DNA of 58,629 bases from Candidatus Desulfofervidus auxilii (GCA_030262725.1 JAJSZS010000013.1:1-58629); one strand, 5' to 3'. Counted from the first letter of the stretch, positions 27,715 to 37,176 are shown. Numbers and translations are program-made. The notes: generated by a model not told the origin, from the sequence alone.

Positions 27715-28794
27715 ATGCTTATCCCAAAATTAAAAATTGGTGTTCATGAAGCAGAAATTCCCATTATACAAGGAGGAATGGGAGTAGGCATTTCCCTTCA
27801 TTCTTTAGCAGCTGCTGTTGCAAATAATGGTGGTATAGGAGTAATTGCTGCTGCATGTATTGGATTTCGTGAATCCAATTTTAAAAAAGCACCTCAAATG
27901 GCTAATCAGATTGCCTTAAAGAAGGAAATTCTTTTAGCTAAAAAATTGGCTCCTGGTGGTATAATTGGTGTAAATATTATGGTAGCGCTTACTGATTATG
28001 AAGATTTAGTAATAACAGCCTTAGAAAATGGTGCAGATATTATTTTTTCTGGAGCTGGACTACCTCTTTCTCTCCCTCGTTTAAAACAAAGATATCCATA
28101 TAGCAAAACAGCCTTAGTGCCTATCATTTCTTCTGCAAGGGCTGCTGTTTTACTTTGTAAAAAATGGCTAAAAAGTTATAATTATTTGCCTGATGCTTTT
28201 GTTTTAGAAGGGCCAAAAGCTGGTGGTCATCTTGGTTTTTCTTTAGAAGATTTAATAAAAAATAAATTTCGACTTGAACAATTGTTAAAGGAAACATTAG
28301 AAGCTATAGATCCTTATGTAAAATTAGCAGGAAGACCTATTCCTATAATTGTAGCTGGAGGAGTCTATACTAGTGAAGACATTGCCAGATTTCTCTACCT
28401 TGGGGCAAGTGGAGTGCAAATGGCTACTCGCTTTGTGGTTACAGAAGAATGTGATGCATCAGAAGCATTTAAAAAAGAATATTTGCGAGCAAAAAAAGAG
28501 GATATTATTTTTATTAAAAGCCCAGTTGGACTACCTGGACGGGCAATAAAAAACAAGTTTTTAGAAGCAGTTGAAAAAGGAGAAAAAATTCCTTTTAAAT
28601 GTGCTTATCATTGCATTAAAACATGTGTACCTAAAAAAGCTCCTTATTGTATCTCTATTGCTCTTATAAATGCTCAAAAAGGTAATTTAGAAGAAGGCTT
28701 TGCATTTGCTGGAAGTAATGCATATCGTTCAAAAAAGATAACCAAAGTAAAAACATTGATTAAAGAACTTCTGGAAGACTTGAAAAAAGCTTAG
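27715..28794 (+). CDS. NAD(P)H-dependent flavin oxidoreductase (nitronate monooxygenase family)
   Basis: 359 residues. TIM-barrel FMN protein: IPIIQGGMGVGISLHSLAAA, VANNGGIGVIAAACIGFRES, NIMVALTDYEDLVITALENG, LEGPKAGGHLGFS and the phosphate loop PIIVAGGVYTSEDIARFLYL. Relatives include nitronate monooxygenase and enoyl-ACP reductase FabK. The C-terminal third adds a cysteine-rich tail with C-x3-C-x3-C and one more cysteine (CAYHCIKTCVPKKAPYC) that could bind a metal or cluster. It is followed nine bases later by metE with a strong ribosome site, so the two may be cotranscribed. The natural substrate is unknown; in an anaerobe a reductase role is likelier than oxygen use. Confidence 0.8.
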   Translation: MLIPKLKIGVHEAEIPIIQGGMGVGISLHSLAAAVANNGGIGVIAAACIGFRESNFKKAPQMANQIALKKEILLAKKLAPGGIIGVNIMVALTDYEDLVITALENGADIIFSGAGLPLSLPRLKQRYPYSKTALVPIISSARAAVLLCKKWLKSYNYLPDAFVLEGPKAGGHLGFSLEDLIKNKFRLEQLLKETLEAIDPYVKLAGRPIPIIVAGGVYTSEDIARFLYLGASGVQMATRFVVTEECDASEAFKKEYLRAKKEDIIFIKSPVGLPGRAIKNKFLEAVEKGEKIPFKCAYHCIKTCVPKKAPYCISIALINAQKGNLEEGFAFAGSNAYRSKKITKVKTLIKELLEDLKKA

Positions 28795-28803
28795 GAGGAA
28801 AAA

Positions 28804-31035
28804 GTGGAGATTTTTAGCAGTAATCTAGGTTATCCTCGCATAGGACCAAAACGAGAATTAAAAAAAGCCTTAGAAGATTTTTGGCAAAAAAAGATAGATA
28901 AAGAATCTTTACTTAAAACCGCTATACAGATTCAATTGCAAAATTGGCAGATACAAAAAGAGGCAGGTATTGATTTTATCCCTGTAGGAGATTTTTCTCT
29001 TTATGACCATATGTTAGATATGACTGTAATGCTTGGTCTTATTCCGAAGAGATTTCGTAAAAATGGGATAAAAAATGATTTAGATATGTATTTTAGCATG
29101 GCTAGGGGAGAAAAAGATATTCCTCCTTTAGAAATGACAAAATGGTTTGATACAAATTATCATTATCTTGTGCCAGAGATAGATACAGAACCAAAACTTT
29201 TAGAAAATTATTTTTTATCCCTTTGTAAAAAAGCACAATCAATTGGTATTGAAGCAAAACCTGTATTGGTTGGCCCATATACTTTTTTAAGATTAAGTAA
29301 AGGTAAAAATAAATTTTCAATTTTATCTAAATTAATTGAAGTTTATAAAGAAATTTTAAAACAATTGAATGAATTAAAAATAAAATGGGTACAAATTGAT
29401 GAACCTGCTTTAGTATTGAATATCTCAAAAGAAGAAATTCAAATGGTTAAAGATATTTATAATCAATTTAAAGATATTGAAATAAATATAATGCTTCAAA
29501 CTTATTTTGAAGGTATAAGCGCTTATGAAGAACTAGTTAATTTGCCTGTTAAAGGGATTGGTTTAGATTTTGTTCGTTCAGATGATAATTTAAATAATTT
29601 AAAAAAATATGGCTTCCCAAAAGACAAAGTTTTAGGATTAGGTATTATTAATGGCAGAAATGTCTGGCGTACAAATTTGGAAAAAGCATTTTATTTAGCC
29701 AATGAAATTATAGAAAAAGCAAAACCAAGTGCAATTTTTGTTCAACCAAGTTGCAGTTTGCTTCATCTGCCTGTTTCTATTGAATTAGAAACACAACTTG
29801 CACCTGAAATAAAAAATATTTTAGCCTTTGCCAAAGAAAGATTACAAGAAGTAGCGATTTTAAAAAAGGCTTTAAAAGAAGGAAAATTGCCTGAAGGCAC
29901 TTATACTGGTAGTCCAGAAGTACATCCTTTAAAGGAAGTAAAAGAAAGGATTGCTAATTTAAAAGAAGAAGATTTTAAACGTTCTTTACCTTATAAAGAA
30001 AGAAGAAAATATCAAAAAAAGATATTAAATCTACCTTTATTCCCCACTACTACTATTGGCAGTTTTCCTCAAACAAAAGATATAAGAAAGATGCGAGCAA
30101 TGTTTAATCGAGGGGAAATTAATGAAAATGAATATAAACAATTTATTAAAGAAAAAATAGCCTTTTGCATTGGTGTGCAAGAAGGGCTTGGATTAGATGT
30201 ACTTGTACATGGAGAATTTGAAAGGAGTGATATGGTAGAATATTTTGCTCAAAAGATGACAGGTTTTATCGTAACAAAACATGGTTGGGTGCAATCATAT
30301 GGCTCAAGATGTGTTAGACCCCCTATTATTTATGCAGATATAAGTAGACCTAAAGCAATGACAGTAGATGAAATTGCTTATGCTCAAAGTTTAACGAAAA
30401 AACCAGTAAAGGGAATGTTAACAGGCCCAGTGACAATTTTAAATTGGTCATATGTAAGAGAGGACATACCTAGAGAGGAAGTAGCTTACCAAATTGCATT
30501 AGCCTTAAGGGATGAAGTATTAGATTTAGAGAAAGCAGGCATTAAAATTATTCAAATTGATGAGCCTGCATTTAGAGAAGGTTTACCACTAAAGGAAGAA
30601 AAAAGAAAAGCATATTTAGAATGGGCAGTAAAGGCATTTCGTTTGACAAATGCACCAGTCAAACCAGAAACACAAATTCATACTCATATGTGTTATTCAG
30701 AATTCCAGGACATTATTTTTGCTATAGATGATATGGATGCAGATGTTATCTCCATTGAATGTAGTCGAAGTAAAGGTGATATTATTAGTACATTTGAAGA
30801 TTATCATTATGAAAAAGGTATTGGTCTTGGCGTATATGATATTCATAGTCCTCGTATTCCAAAAAAAGAAGAAATTAGAGAAATTTTAAAAAGATGTTTA
30901 AAGGTATTAAGACCAGAACAGCTTTGGATAAATCCTGATTGTGGTTTAAAAACAAGACAATGGGAAGAAGTTATACCTTCATTAAAAAATATGATTGAAG
31001 TAGCAAATGAATTTAGGAAAGAATTTCAAATTTAA
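28804..31035 (+). CDS. metE: Cobalamin-independent methionine synthase
   Basis: 743 residues, full length, GTG start supported by AGGAGG ten bases upstream. Two homologous barrels are visible: the N-terminal one with NLGYPRIGPKRELKKALEDF and the catalytic C-terminal one with TTTIGSFPQTKDIRKMRAMF, GMLTGPVTILNWSYVREDIP, IIQIDEPAFREGLPL and the zinc ligands in HTHMCYSEF and WINPDCGLKTRQWEE. It transfers a methyl group from methyltetrahydrofolate polyglutamate to homocysteine. The gene ends four bases into the convergent polX gene. Confidence 0.97.
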   Translation: MEIFSSNLGYPRIGPKRELKKALEDFWQKKIDKESLLKTAIQIQLQNWQIQKEAGIDFIPVGDFSLYDHMLDMTVMLGLIPKRFRKNGIKNDLDMYFSMARGEKDIPPLEMTKWFDTNYHYLVPEIDTEPKLLENYFLSLCKKAQSIGIEAKPVLVGPYTFLRLSKGKNKFSILSKLIEVYKEILKQLNELKIKWVQIDEPALVLNISKEEIQMVKDIYNQFKDIEINIMLQTYFEGISAYEELVNLPVKGIGLDFVRSDDNLNNLKKYGFPKDKVLGLGIINGRNVWRTNLEKAFYLANEIIEKAKPSAIFVQPSCSLLHLPVSIELETQLAPEIKNILAFAKERLQEVAILKKALKEGKLPEGTYTGSPEVHPLKEVKERIANLKEEDFKRSLPYKERRKYQKKILNLPLFPTTTIGSFPQTKDIRKMRAMFNRGEINENEYKQFIKEKIAFCIGVQEGLGLDVLVHGEFERSDMVEYFAQKMTGFIVTKHGWVQSYGSRCVRPPIIYADISRPKAMTVDEIAYAQSLTKKPVKGMLTGPVTILNWSYVREDIPREEVAYQIALALRDEVLDLEKAGIKIIQIDEPAFREGLPLKEEKRKAYLEWAVKAFRLTNAPVKPETQIHTHMCYSEFQDIIFAIDDMDADVISIECSRSKGDIISTFEDYHYEKGIGLGVYDIHSPRIPKKEEIREILKRCLKVLRPEQLWINPDCGLKTRQWEEVIPSLKNMIEVANEFRKEFQI

Positions 31036-32741
31036 TTTTTATTTCTCTTTAAAAATTTTATTAATTCTTTATAAGTTAATGTATTCAATATATCTTTCTT
31101 TTCTAACCAACCTCTGCGCGCAACAAAAACACCTAAACGCAAAAATTCTATTTGGTCTAAAAGATGGGCATCTGTGCCAATAGTAACCTTTATTCCCTTA
31201 TTTTTAGCAGCATGAGAAAGCACATCATTTAAATCTAATCTTTTATAATAAGCGTTGATTTCCAAACAAGTGCCTGTAGCAACAGCTTTTTCAAAAACTT
31301 TTTCTATATCAAGGGGATAAGGATCCCTTTCTCCTATTACCCTTCCTGTAGGATGAGCAATACTATGTACATAAGGATTTTCCATTGCTTTAATGATCCT
31401 CTTAGTCAAAGTTGCTTTATCTTGTTTAAAACCTGTATGAATAGCTGCCACAACAAAATCCATCTCTTTTAAGATTTCATTTGGATAATCTAAGGAACCA
31501 TCATTTAAAATATCCACTTCTGTACCACATAAAAGCTTTACATCACTTTTTCTATTAAATTCATCTATCTCTTTTCTCTTTCTTCTCAAATCTTCTATAG
31601 AAACACCTTTAGCCACTTTTAAACTCTGAGAATGATCACAGATGGCTATCCATTCAAGTCCCATTTTTCTTGCTTTTTCAGCAATCTCTCCCAATGTAGC
31701 TGTTCCATCACTATATTTAGAATGCACATGAAGATCTCCTTTTATTTCTTCCATCTCCACCAATTTTGGTAACTTACCTTCCATTGCTGCTTCTATTTCT
31801 CCTCTATCTTCTCTTAATTCAGGTGGAATATAAGGTAAATCTACTGCCCTAAATACCTCCTCTTCTTCCTTCCCACCAATTCTTTTTTCTCCCTCAAAAA
31901 TTCCATATTCGTTAATTTTTAATCCCTTTTTTATAGCTAACTCCCGAATCCGAATATTATGTTCTTTTGAACCAGTAAAATAACAAAGAGCTGCTCCATA
32001 ACATTCCTTTTCCACTACCCTCAAATCTATTTGCAAACCATCTTGAGTACGAATGCTTGATTTTGTTATTCCATGTGCAATTATTTCTGAAGCAAAAGGA
32101 AGATTTACAAATTCTTCCATCACCTGCCAGGGATTTGAAGAACAAACAAGTATATCAATATCTTTTACTGTCTCTTTTCTCCTCCTAACACTACCAGCAA
32201 CATCAATCCTATCTATTGGACAGCGCTTTTTTAAAATTTCTATAATCTCTTCAGCTAAAGGCAAAATTAAACCAAGCGGTCTTCTCTCCCTTCCTTTTCT
32301 CACTAATTGAATACCTTTTAAAATGTTCTCTTCTGTTTTTACTCGTACACCAGGTAAACTTTGAATTTTATGCTCTAGACATAACCTTTCTAACTCATCT
32401 AAAGAAGTTACCTTAAAATGATCATAAATCAATTTAGCTGTTCTTGGCCCAACACCAGGAATAGCTAGAAGCTCTAAAAGGCTTGGTGGAATTTCTTTTT
32501 TTAATTCTTCATATGTCTTACAAGTACCTTTTTTAAGAATTTCTTTAATTTTTTGCATTAAGTCTTGACCAATTCCAGGAATTTTTTTTCTATCTTTAAT
32601 AACTTTCTCAATATCTTCTGCCAAATTTTCAATATTTTGAGCAGCCCTACGATAAGCCCTTACTCGAAATGGATTTTCTCCTTTTATTTCATACATATCG
32701 GCAATTTCATAAAAAATCTTAGCTATATCTTGATTTCGCAT
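31032..32741 (-). CDS. polX: DNA polymerase/3'-5' exonuclease PolX
   Basis: 569 residues. The N-terminal part is a family X polymerase: helix-hairpin-helix segments (IPGIGQDLMQKI, IPGVGPRTAKLIYDHF) and the palm IDVAGSVRRRKETVKDIDIL with its two metal aspartates. The C-terminal PHP domain has GDLHVHSKYSDGTATLGEIA, ICDHSQSLKVAKG, GTEVDIL, AIHTGF and GTDAHLLDQI metal-binding histidines, giving 3-prime to 5-prime exonuclease and AP endonuclease activity in characterised members. It works in base excision repair. It abuts the upstream sugar-isomerase-fold gene (shared base 32741), so the two form an operon. Confidence 0.96.
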   Translation of the reverse strand: MRNQDIAKIFYEIADMYEIKGENPFRVRAYRRAAQNIENLAEDIEKVIKDRKKIPGIGQDLMQKIKEILKKGTCKTYEELKKEIPPSLLELLAIPGVGPRTAKLIYDHFKVTSLDELERLCLEHKIQSLPGVRVKTEENILKGIQLVRKGRERRPLGLILPLAEEIIEILKKRCPIDRIDVAGSVRRRKETVKDIDILVCSSNPWQVMEEFVNLPFASEIIAHGITKSSIRTQDGLQIDLRVVEKECYGAALCYFTGSKEHNIRIRELAIKKGLKINEYGIFEGEKRIGGKEEEEVFRAVDLPYIPPELREDRGEIEAAMEGKLPKLVEMEEIKGDLHVHSKYSDGTATLGEIAEKARKMGLEWIAICDHSQSLKVAKGVSIEDLRRKRKEIDEFNRKSDVKLLCGTEVDILNDGSLDYPNEILKEMDFVVAAIHTGFKQDKATLTKRIIKAMENPYVHSIAHPTGRVIGERDPYPLDIEKVFEKAVATGTCLEINAYYKRLDLNDVLSHAAKNKGIKVTIGTDAHLLDQIEFLRLGVFVARRGWLEKKDILNTLTYKELIKFLKRNKN

Positions 32742-33640
32742 TATAATCCCTTTTCTTTTAAATAATCAAAGCCTGCAATAATTTCTTCAGCTGTGGACTT
32801 TGGTTGGACTTCAAAAATTTTTATGGGAGCATTTTTTAAATAGGGAATTATTTTATCAAAGTCTATTGTGCCTTTATTAGGGGCAAAATGGTCTTCTAAT
32901 TGATCATTTACATCATGGATATGAGTGCCTATTAAATATTTATTATAACTTGAAAGCCATTTTTCATGTGGACAAACTTTTAAACGAGATAAGACCTCAG
33001 CATGACCTACATCATGCCAGTATCCAATAGGGGCACCTTCAAATGTCTTTAAAATAACTCCAACTTCTTCATAACTTGGAATTTCATGAAAATAATAACG
33101 ATTTTCAATCCCCAATTTTACTCCTAACTTTTCAGCTCTAGGCAATAATTTATCTAAACTTAAAAGGGCGGCATCTAAATATTTTTTTGCTTTTTTTTCA
33201 CGTTCTTTTTTCCTCTCTTCAACAAAATTTTCGTCAAGCTGACCTGAGATAAAAAGTTCTTTCCACTTATCAAACTCATTCTCCATCTCTATTTTACCTA
33301 AATGAATTACTACTGCCTGAGCTTCTAAATCACTAGCAATTTCTATGCTTTTAATAGTAGCTTTTATAGCTAAAAGTCTTTCTTCTTTGTCTAGATGTGT
33401 AAGTAAAAACATATCCCCTGAAGCTTTTGATAGAGGAATAGAGTCAGGTCTTGGAAAATAATTATGAATACTTAAGACTTGCCAGTTCTTTTTAAGCTGC
33501 TTTTTTATCTCTTTAAAAGCACTTTCTGAAATACGAAAATCAAGCTCAAGAGCAGAAAATGGTAATGATGATAATGCCTTTAAAAGCTCTTTGCCATTTT
33601 CAATAATTTTTGATCGCCATACTGTTGATATACCAATCAT
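32741..33640 (-). CDS. Xylose isomerase-like TIM barrel (sugar phosphate isomerase/epimerase family)
   Basis: 299 residues. The fold is suggested by LSIHNYFPRPDSIPLS, AQAVVIHLGKIEMENEFDKW, KLGIENRYYFHEIPSYEEVG, IGYWHDVGHAEVL and GTHIHDVNDQLEDHFAPNKG. These contain the metal-binding glutamate, aspartate and histidine residues of the AP_endonuc_2 superfamily. The family includes endonuclease IV and sugar epimerases. Cotranscription with polX makes a DNA repair role conceivable, but endonuclease IV signatures are not obvious, so I keep the broad name. A promoter six bases before the ATG suggests leaderless translation. Confidence 0.8.
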   Translation of the reverse strand: MIGISTVWRSKIIENGKELLKALSSLPFSALELDFRISESAFKEIKKQLKKNWQVLSIHNYFPRPDSIPLSKASGDMFLLTHLDKEERLLAIKATIKSIEIASDLEAQAVVIHLGKIEMENEFDKWKELFISGQLDENFVEERKKEREKKAKKYLDAALLSLDKLLPRAEKLGVKLGIENRYYFHEIPSYEEVGVILKTFEGAPIGYWHDVGHAEVLSRLKVCPHEKWLSSYNKYLIGTHIHDVNDQLEDHFAPNKGTIDFDKIIPYLKNAPIKIFEVQPKSTAEEIIAGFDYLKEKGL

Positions 33641-33646
33641 AACAAA

Positions 33647-33674
33647 ATTCTATAATCACTTTTTAGCTTGTCAA
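33647..33674 (-). promoter_or_regulatory. Promoter of TIM-barrel gene and polX, leaderless type
   Basis: Minus strand TTGACA at 33669-33674, 16-base spacer, TAGAAT at 33647-33652, six bases, then the ATG at 33640. The -35 box overlaps that of the divergent ftsB promoter (CTTGTCAAG palindrome). Confidence 0.6.
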
Positions 33675-33696
33675 GTAATAAAAAATTACATAATAC
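33668..33696 (+). promoter_or_regulatory. Probable promoter of ftsB-like gene
   Basis: TTGTCA at 33668-33673, 17-base spacer and TAATAC at 33691-33696 on the plus strand. It leaves a leader of about 30 bases that contains an AGGA ribosome site before the ATG at 33733. Confidence 0.45.
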
Positions 33697-33732
33697 TTCC
33701 AATTCAACTGAATTTATGTTATAGGAAAAAAA

Positions 33733-34005
33733 ATGAAAAAAGAAATTTTAGTATTAATTATTATTTTTATTATCTCTTTAATATGGCTCATTTTTGGTAA
33801 AAATGGTTACCTTGACTTTTATCGTTTAAAACAAACTCAAAAAGAAATCTATCAAAAAAACCAACAGTTAATAAAGGAGAATGAAATTTTAAAAAAACGA
33901 ATTGATCGTCTTAAAAATGATCCTGTTTATTTAAAGGCAGTAATTAGAGAAGTAATGGGACTTACAGAAGAAGATGAAATTATGCTTTTTATAAAAAATC
34001 CTTAA
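33733..34005 (+). CDS. ftsB: Septum formation initiator family protein (FtsB/DivIC-like)
   Basis: 90 residues. One N-terminal membrane helix (ILVLIIIFIISLIWLIF) is followed by a long heptad coiled coil (residues 28-62) and the short conserved tail DPVYLKAVIREVMGLTEEDE. This size and layout match FtsB/DivIC, which pairs with FtsL and FtsQ in the divisome and signals septal wall synthesis. Here it stands alone rather than beside eno or ispD. The 3-prime end overlaps polA by four bases (convergent). ATAGGA is the only ribosome-like site. Confidence 0.85.
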   Translation: MKKEILVLIIIFIISLIWLIFGKNGYLDFYRLKQTQKEIYQKNQQLIKENEILKKRIDRLKNDPVYLKAVIREVMGLTEEDEIMLFIKNP

Positions 34006-36653
34006 CTTACATCTGCCCAATTTTTTCCTATTTTTATATTGACTTTTAAAGGTACTTTCAAATTGACAACACCTTCCATAGTTTCTTTTAATAAAGAAGA
34101 AAATTGTTCTACTTCCTCTGGTGGTATCTCAAAAATTAATTCATCATGAACTTGCATAATCATTTTTGTTTTTAATTTTTTTTCTTTTATAAGTCTCCAA
34201 ATTTTAATCATAGCCAATTTAATAATCTCAGCAGCAGTGCCTTGAATAGGAGTATTAATAGCTATTCTTTCTCCTGCCTTACGCATTGTGCTATTTCGAC
34301 TATTTATTTCTGGAATAAATCTTTTACGTTTAAATAATGTTTCTACATAGCCTTTTTTTCTTGTTTGTTCTAATGTATGTTCAATGTATCTTTGAACTCC
34401 TGAATAACGTTTAAAGTATTCTTCTATATATACCTTCGCCAAACCTACATCTATTCCCAATTCTCTTGAAAGTCCATAAGGACTCATACCATAAATAATT
34501 CCAAAATTAATCACCTTTGCCTGTCTTCGCATATCTTCTGTAACTGCCTCAGGAGCTACTTTAAAAATTTCAACCGCAGTATGAGTATGAATGTCCTTAT
34601 CATGATAAAAAGCATCAAGTAATGCTTTATCTTCAGATAAATGAGCAAGTATGCGCAGTTCAATTTGTGAATAATCTGCTGCTAAATAAAACCAGCCTGA
34701 TTCAGGAATAAATGCCTTCCTTATACTTTTTCCTTCTTCTCCTCTAGTTGGAATATTTTGTAAATTTGGTTCACTACTACTTAAACGCCCTGTCACTGTT
34801 ACTGCTTGATTATAAGAAGTATGAATACGACCTGTCTTAGGATCAATTAAGTGAGGCAAAGCATCTACATAACTTGATTTAAGTTTCATTATAGTTCTAT
34901 AATTAAGAATTTCTTTAGGTAAAGGATGAATAAAGGCAAGTTCACTTAATACTTCAGCATCAGTAGAATAAGCGGTTTTACCTCTTGTTTTCTTTATTCT
35001 TGGTAATTTAAGTTTTTCAAAAAGAATATGTCTTAATTGGGTAGGTGAATTAATATTAAATTCCTCTCCAGCTAATTCAAAAATATGCCTTTCTATATTC
35101 CGCAATTTATCAGTAAAAATGCGAGAAAGATGATTTAAATAAGTTACATCTATTTTTACTCCCCACCATTCCATATCAGCAAGTACAGATAAAAGAGGCA
35201 TTTCAATCTGCTTAAAAAGCTCTTCTTGATTAGATTCTTTTAATTTTTTTTCTAAAATAGGTTTTAACCTCAAAATTACATCTGCTTCTTCACATGCATA
35301 ATCACTTGCAACATCAATCTTTACTTGAGAAAAAGGAATTTCTTTACGACCCTCTCGAATAATTTCTTTAAAATCTTTTTTTCTTATTTTAAGGTAAATT
35401 TGGGCAAGTTCCTCTAAATTATAATTACTCTGTCCAGGATTAAGTACATAGGCTGCTATCATGGTATCAAAAGAGATGCCTTTAAGTTTAATGCCATGTT
35501 GACGTAAAACTAAAATACTATATTTTATATCTTGTCCGATTTTTAATATTTTTTCATTTTCTAATACTGGTTTTATTTTCTCTAGCACATATTCTAAAGA
35601 CAACTGTTTGGGAACAAGCAAATAAAAATGTCCCACAGGAATATACCAAGCTTCTCCTAGTTGATAAGAAAAAGAAAAACCAACAATACTTTTATTTGTT
35701 GTTTTTAGATTAAAAATGATTTCTTTTGCTTTTTTTAGTTTCTCAACTAACTCTTCTAAATCTTCTTTTTTAAGGATATAATTATAATTTACCTTAGAAA
35801 GAGGTTGATAGAGTTCTTTCAAAAATTTACGAAATTCAAGTTCTTCAAATAATTTTTTTAAAGTTTCAAAATCTTTAGGACCTGGACGTAAATCCTCAAG
35901 TTTCACTTCTAGCGGCACAGATGCATCTAAACTAACAAGTTTTAAATTTTTTAAAATCTGTTCTTTGTGTGATTTAAGGTTTTCACGCAAACGTTGAGGT
36001 TTAACTTTATCAAGATTATTTAAAAGATTTTCTAATGAACCAAAATCTTGAAGTAATTTAATTGCTGTTTTTTCTCCTACACCAGGTACTCCAGGGATAT
36101 TATCAATTTTATCACCAGTAATAGCCATTATTTCTTTAAGGCGGGCAGGAGGTAATTTATATTGGGCAAGAATATCTCTTTTTTCCAAAACCTTGTCCTG
36201 CATAGAATCCCAGAGTCTTACTTTATCAGAGAGAAGTTGTCTTAAATCTTTATCTCCAGAGACAAGAATAATCTCTATATTTTTATTGGAAAATCGCTGG
36301 CAGAGAGTAGCCATTAAATCATCTGCCTCATAACCTTCTTTTTCTAAGGAAGGAATACCAAAGGCTTTAATAATCTTTTTAATATAAGGAATCTGTTGAG
36401 TTAAATCATCTGGCATTGGTGGACGATTGGCTTTATAAGTAGGACTTTCTTTATGCCTAAAAGTCGGGCCTTTGGCATCAAATACTACTGCAATATAATC
36501 TGGCTCTTTTTCTCGCATTATCTTTAAAAGCATATTTGTAACACCATAAATGGCATGTGTAGGAAAACCTTTTGAAGTAGAAAGAGGGGTAATTGCATGA
36601 TAAGCACGATAAATATAGGAACTACCATCTATAAGGAAAAGCCGTTTTAACAC
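34002..36653 (-). CDS. polA: DNA polymerase I with inactive proofreading domain
   Basis: 883 residues from GTG 36653. A promoter ends at 36660, so an earlier TTG at 36659 would precede the predicted first transcribed base. The 5-prime nuclease region starts LKRLFLIDGSSYIYRAYHA. In the central exonuclease domain the usual FDTET reads FNLKTT near residue 313, and a later aspartate is serine (GQDIKYSILVL), so the metal-binding carboxylates are lost. The polymerase keeps motifs A (LAADYSQIELRIL), B (RRQAKVINFGIIYG) and C (MQVHDELIFEI). It should fill gaps and remove primers without proofreading, as in Thermus Taq polymerase. Confidence 0.95.
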   Translation of the reverse strand: MLKRLFLIDGSSYIYRAYHAITPLSTSKGFPTHAIYGVTNMLLKIMREKEPDYIAVVFDAKGPTFRHKESPTYKANRPPMPDDLTQQIPYIKKIIKAFGIPSLEKEGYEADDLMATLCQRFSNKNIEIILVSGDKDLRQLLSDKVRLWDSMQDKVLEKRDILAQYKLPPARLKEIMAITGDKIDNIPGVPGVGEKTAIKLLQDFGSLENLLNNLDKVKPQRLRENLKSHKEQILKNLKLVSLDASVPLEVKLEDLRPGPKDFETLKKLFEELEFRKFLKELYQPLSKVNYNYILKKEDLEELVEKLKKAKEIIFNLKTTNKSIVGFSFSYQLGEAWYIPVGHFYLLVPKQLSLEYVLEKIKPVLENEKILKIGQDIKYSILVLRQHGIKLKGISFDTMIAAYVLNPGQSNYNLEELAQIYLKIRKKDFKEIIREGRKEIPFSQVKIDVASDYACEEADVILRLKPILEKKLKESNQEELFKQIEMPLLSVLADMEWWGVKIDVTYLNHLSRIFTDKLRNIERHIFELAGEEFNINSPTQLRHILFEKLKLPRIKKTRGKTAYSTDAEVLSELAFIHPLPKEILNYRTIMKLKSSYVDALPHLIDPKTGRIHTSYNQAVTVTGRLSSSEPNLQNIPTRGEEGKSIRKAFIPESGWFYLAADYSQIELRILAHLSEDKALLDAFYHDKDIHTHTAVEIFKVAPEAVTEDMRRQAKVINFGIIYGMSPYGLSRELGIDVGLAKVYIEEYFKRYSGVQRYIEHTLEQTRKKGYVETLFKRKRFIPEINSRNSTMRKAGERIAINTPIQGTAAEIIKLAMIKIWRLIKEKKLKTKMIMQVHDELIFEIPPEEVEQFSSLLKETMEGVVNLKVPLKVNIKIGKNWADVS

Positions 36654-36659
36654 AGCCAA

Positions 36660-36688
36660 TTTTTAAGGAATGTATTGTTGATTGTCAA
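36660..36688 (-). promoter_or_regulatory. Promoter of polA, leaderless type
   Basis: Minus strand TTGACA (36683-36688), 17-base spacer, TAAAAA (36660-36665). The seventh base after the -10 box is the G of GTG at 36653. No Shine-Dalgarno is present. Confidence 0.6.
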
Positions 36689-36709
36689 GATTGTAAATTT
36701 TATACAATC
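36689..36709. repeat. Inverted repeat between polA and the small gene at 36768
   Basis: GATTGTA - seven bases - TACAATC, directly upstream of the polA -35 box. It could be an operator for either divergent gene; no regulator is known to me with this site. Confidence 0.4.
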
Positions 36710-36767
36710 GGACAAATTTTTAAATAATTCCGAAATTTATAATAGAATAACTTTAAGGAGGCTAAAA

Positions 36768-37106
36768 ATGCTAATTGCAGAAAATGACCGATGGCGTATT
36801 AGATGTAGGACAGATAGAGGGGATGAAGACTATGCTCTAACAATGGCTGAAGGGCGATTTACTTTTTATTTACACGGTAAAGCTGAAAAAATCACTTTTG
36901 TAAGAGCTTTACAAAAGATTAAAAAAGATGCTCAAGAAAACGGAACAAATTTATTTTTTATTGCATTTGGTGGCTATTTTGGTATCTGGTTAACTCTTGA
37001 AGATATTGATTTTATGTTAGCTAGTTTACCTATGACTGAGGCTGAAAAACAAGTATCAATCTCACAAGAATATGACATTTCATCTGCTGCAGTTACAAAG
37101 CACTAA
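36768..37106 (+). CDS. Small conserved-looking protein of unknown function
   Basis: 112 residues from ATG 36768, chosen because AAGGAGG is seven bases upstream; an upstream in-frame ATG at 36675 lies within the polA promoter region and is unlikely. The product begins MLIAENDRWRIRCRTDRGDE, continues with TMAEGRFTFYLHGKAEKITF and FFIAFGGYFGIWLTLEDIDF, and ends in a flexible SISQEYDISSAAVTKH tail. No signal peptide, no cysteines except one. I do not recognise a family. It stands alone between polA and an FAD oxidoreductase gene. Confidence 0.75.
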   Translation: MLIAENDRWRIRCRTDRGDEDYALTMAEGRFTFYLHGKAEKITFVRALQKIKKDAQENGTNLFFIAFGGYFGIWLTLEDIDFMLASLPMTEAEKQVSISQEYDISSAAVTKH

Positions 37107-37176
37107 TGAGACAAAAAATATCTTATCCTATCTTACACCCCTCTTCACTAAATTAATAAATGTCTTGACATTTAAC

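Noticed and set aside
36675-36767. Longer start (ATG 36675) for the small gene at 36768
   Set aside because: This start overlaps the polA promoter and lacks a ribosome site, whereas ATG 36768 has AAGGAGG at good spacing.
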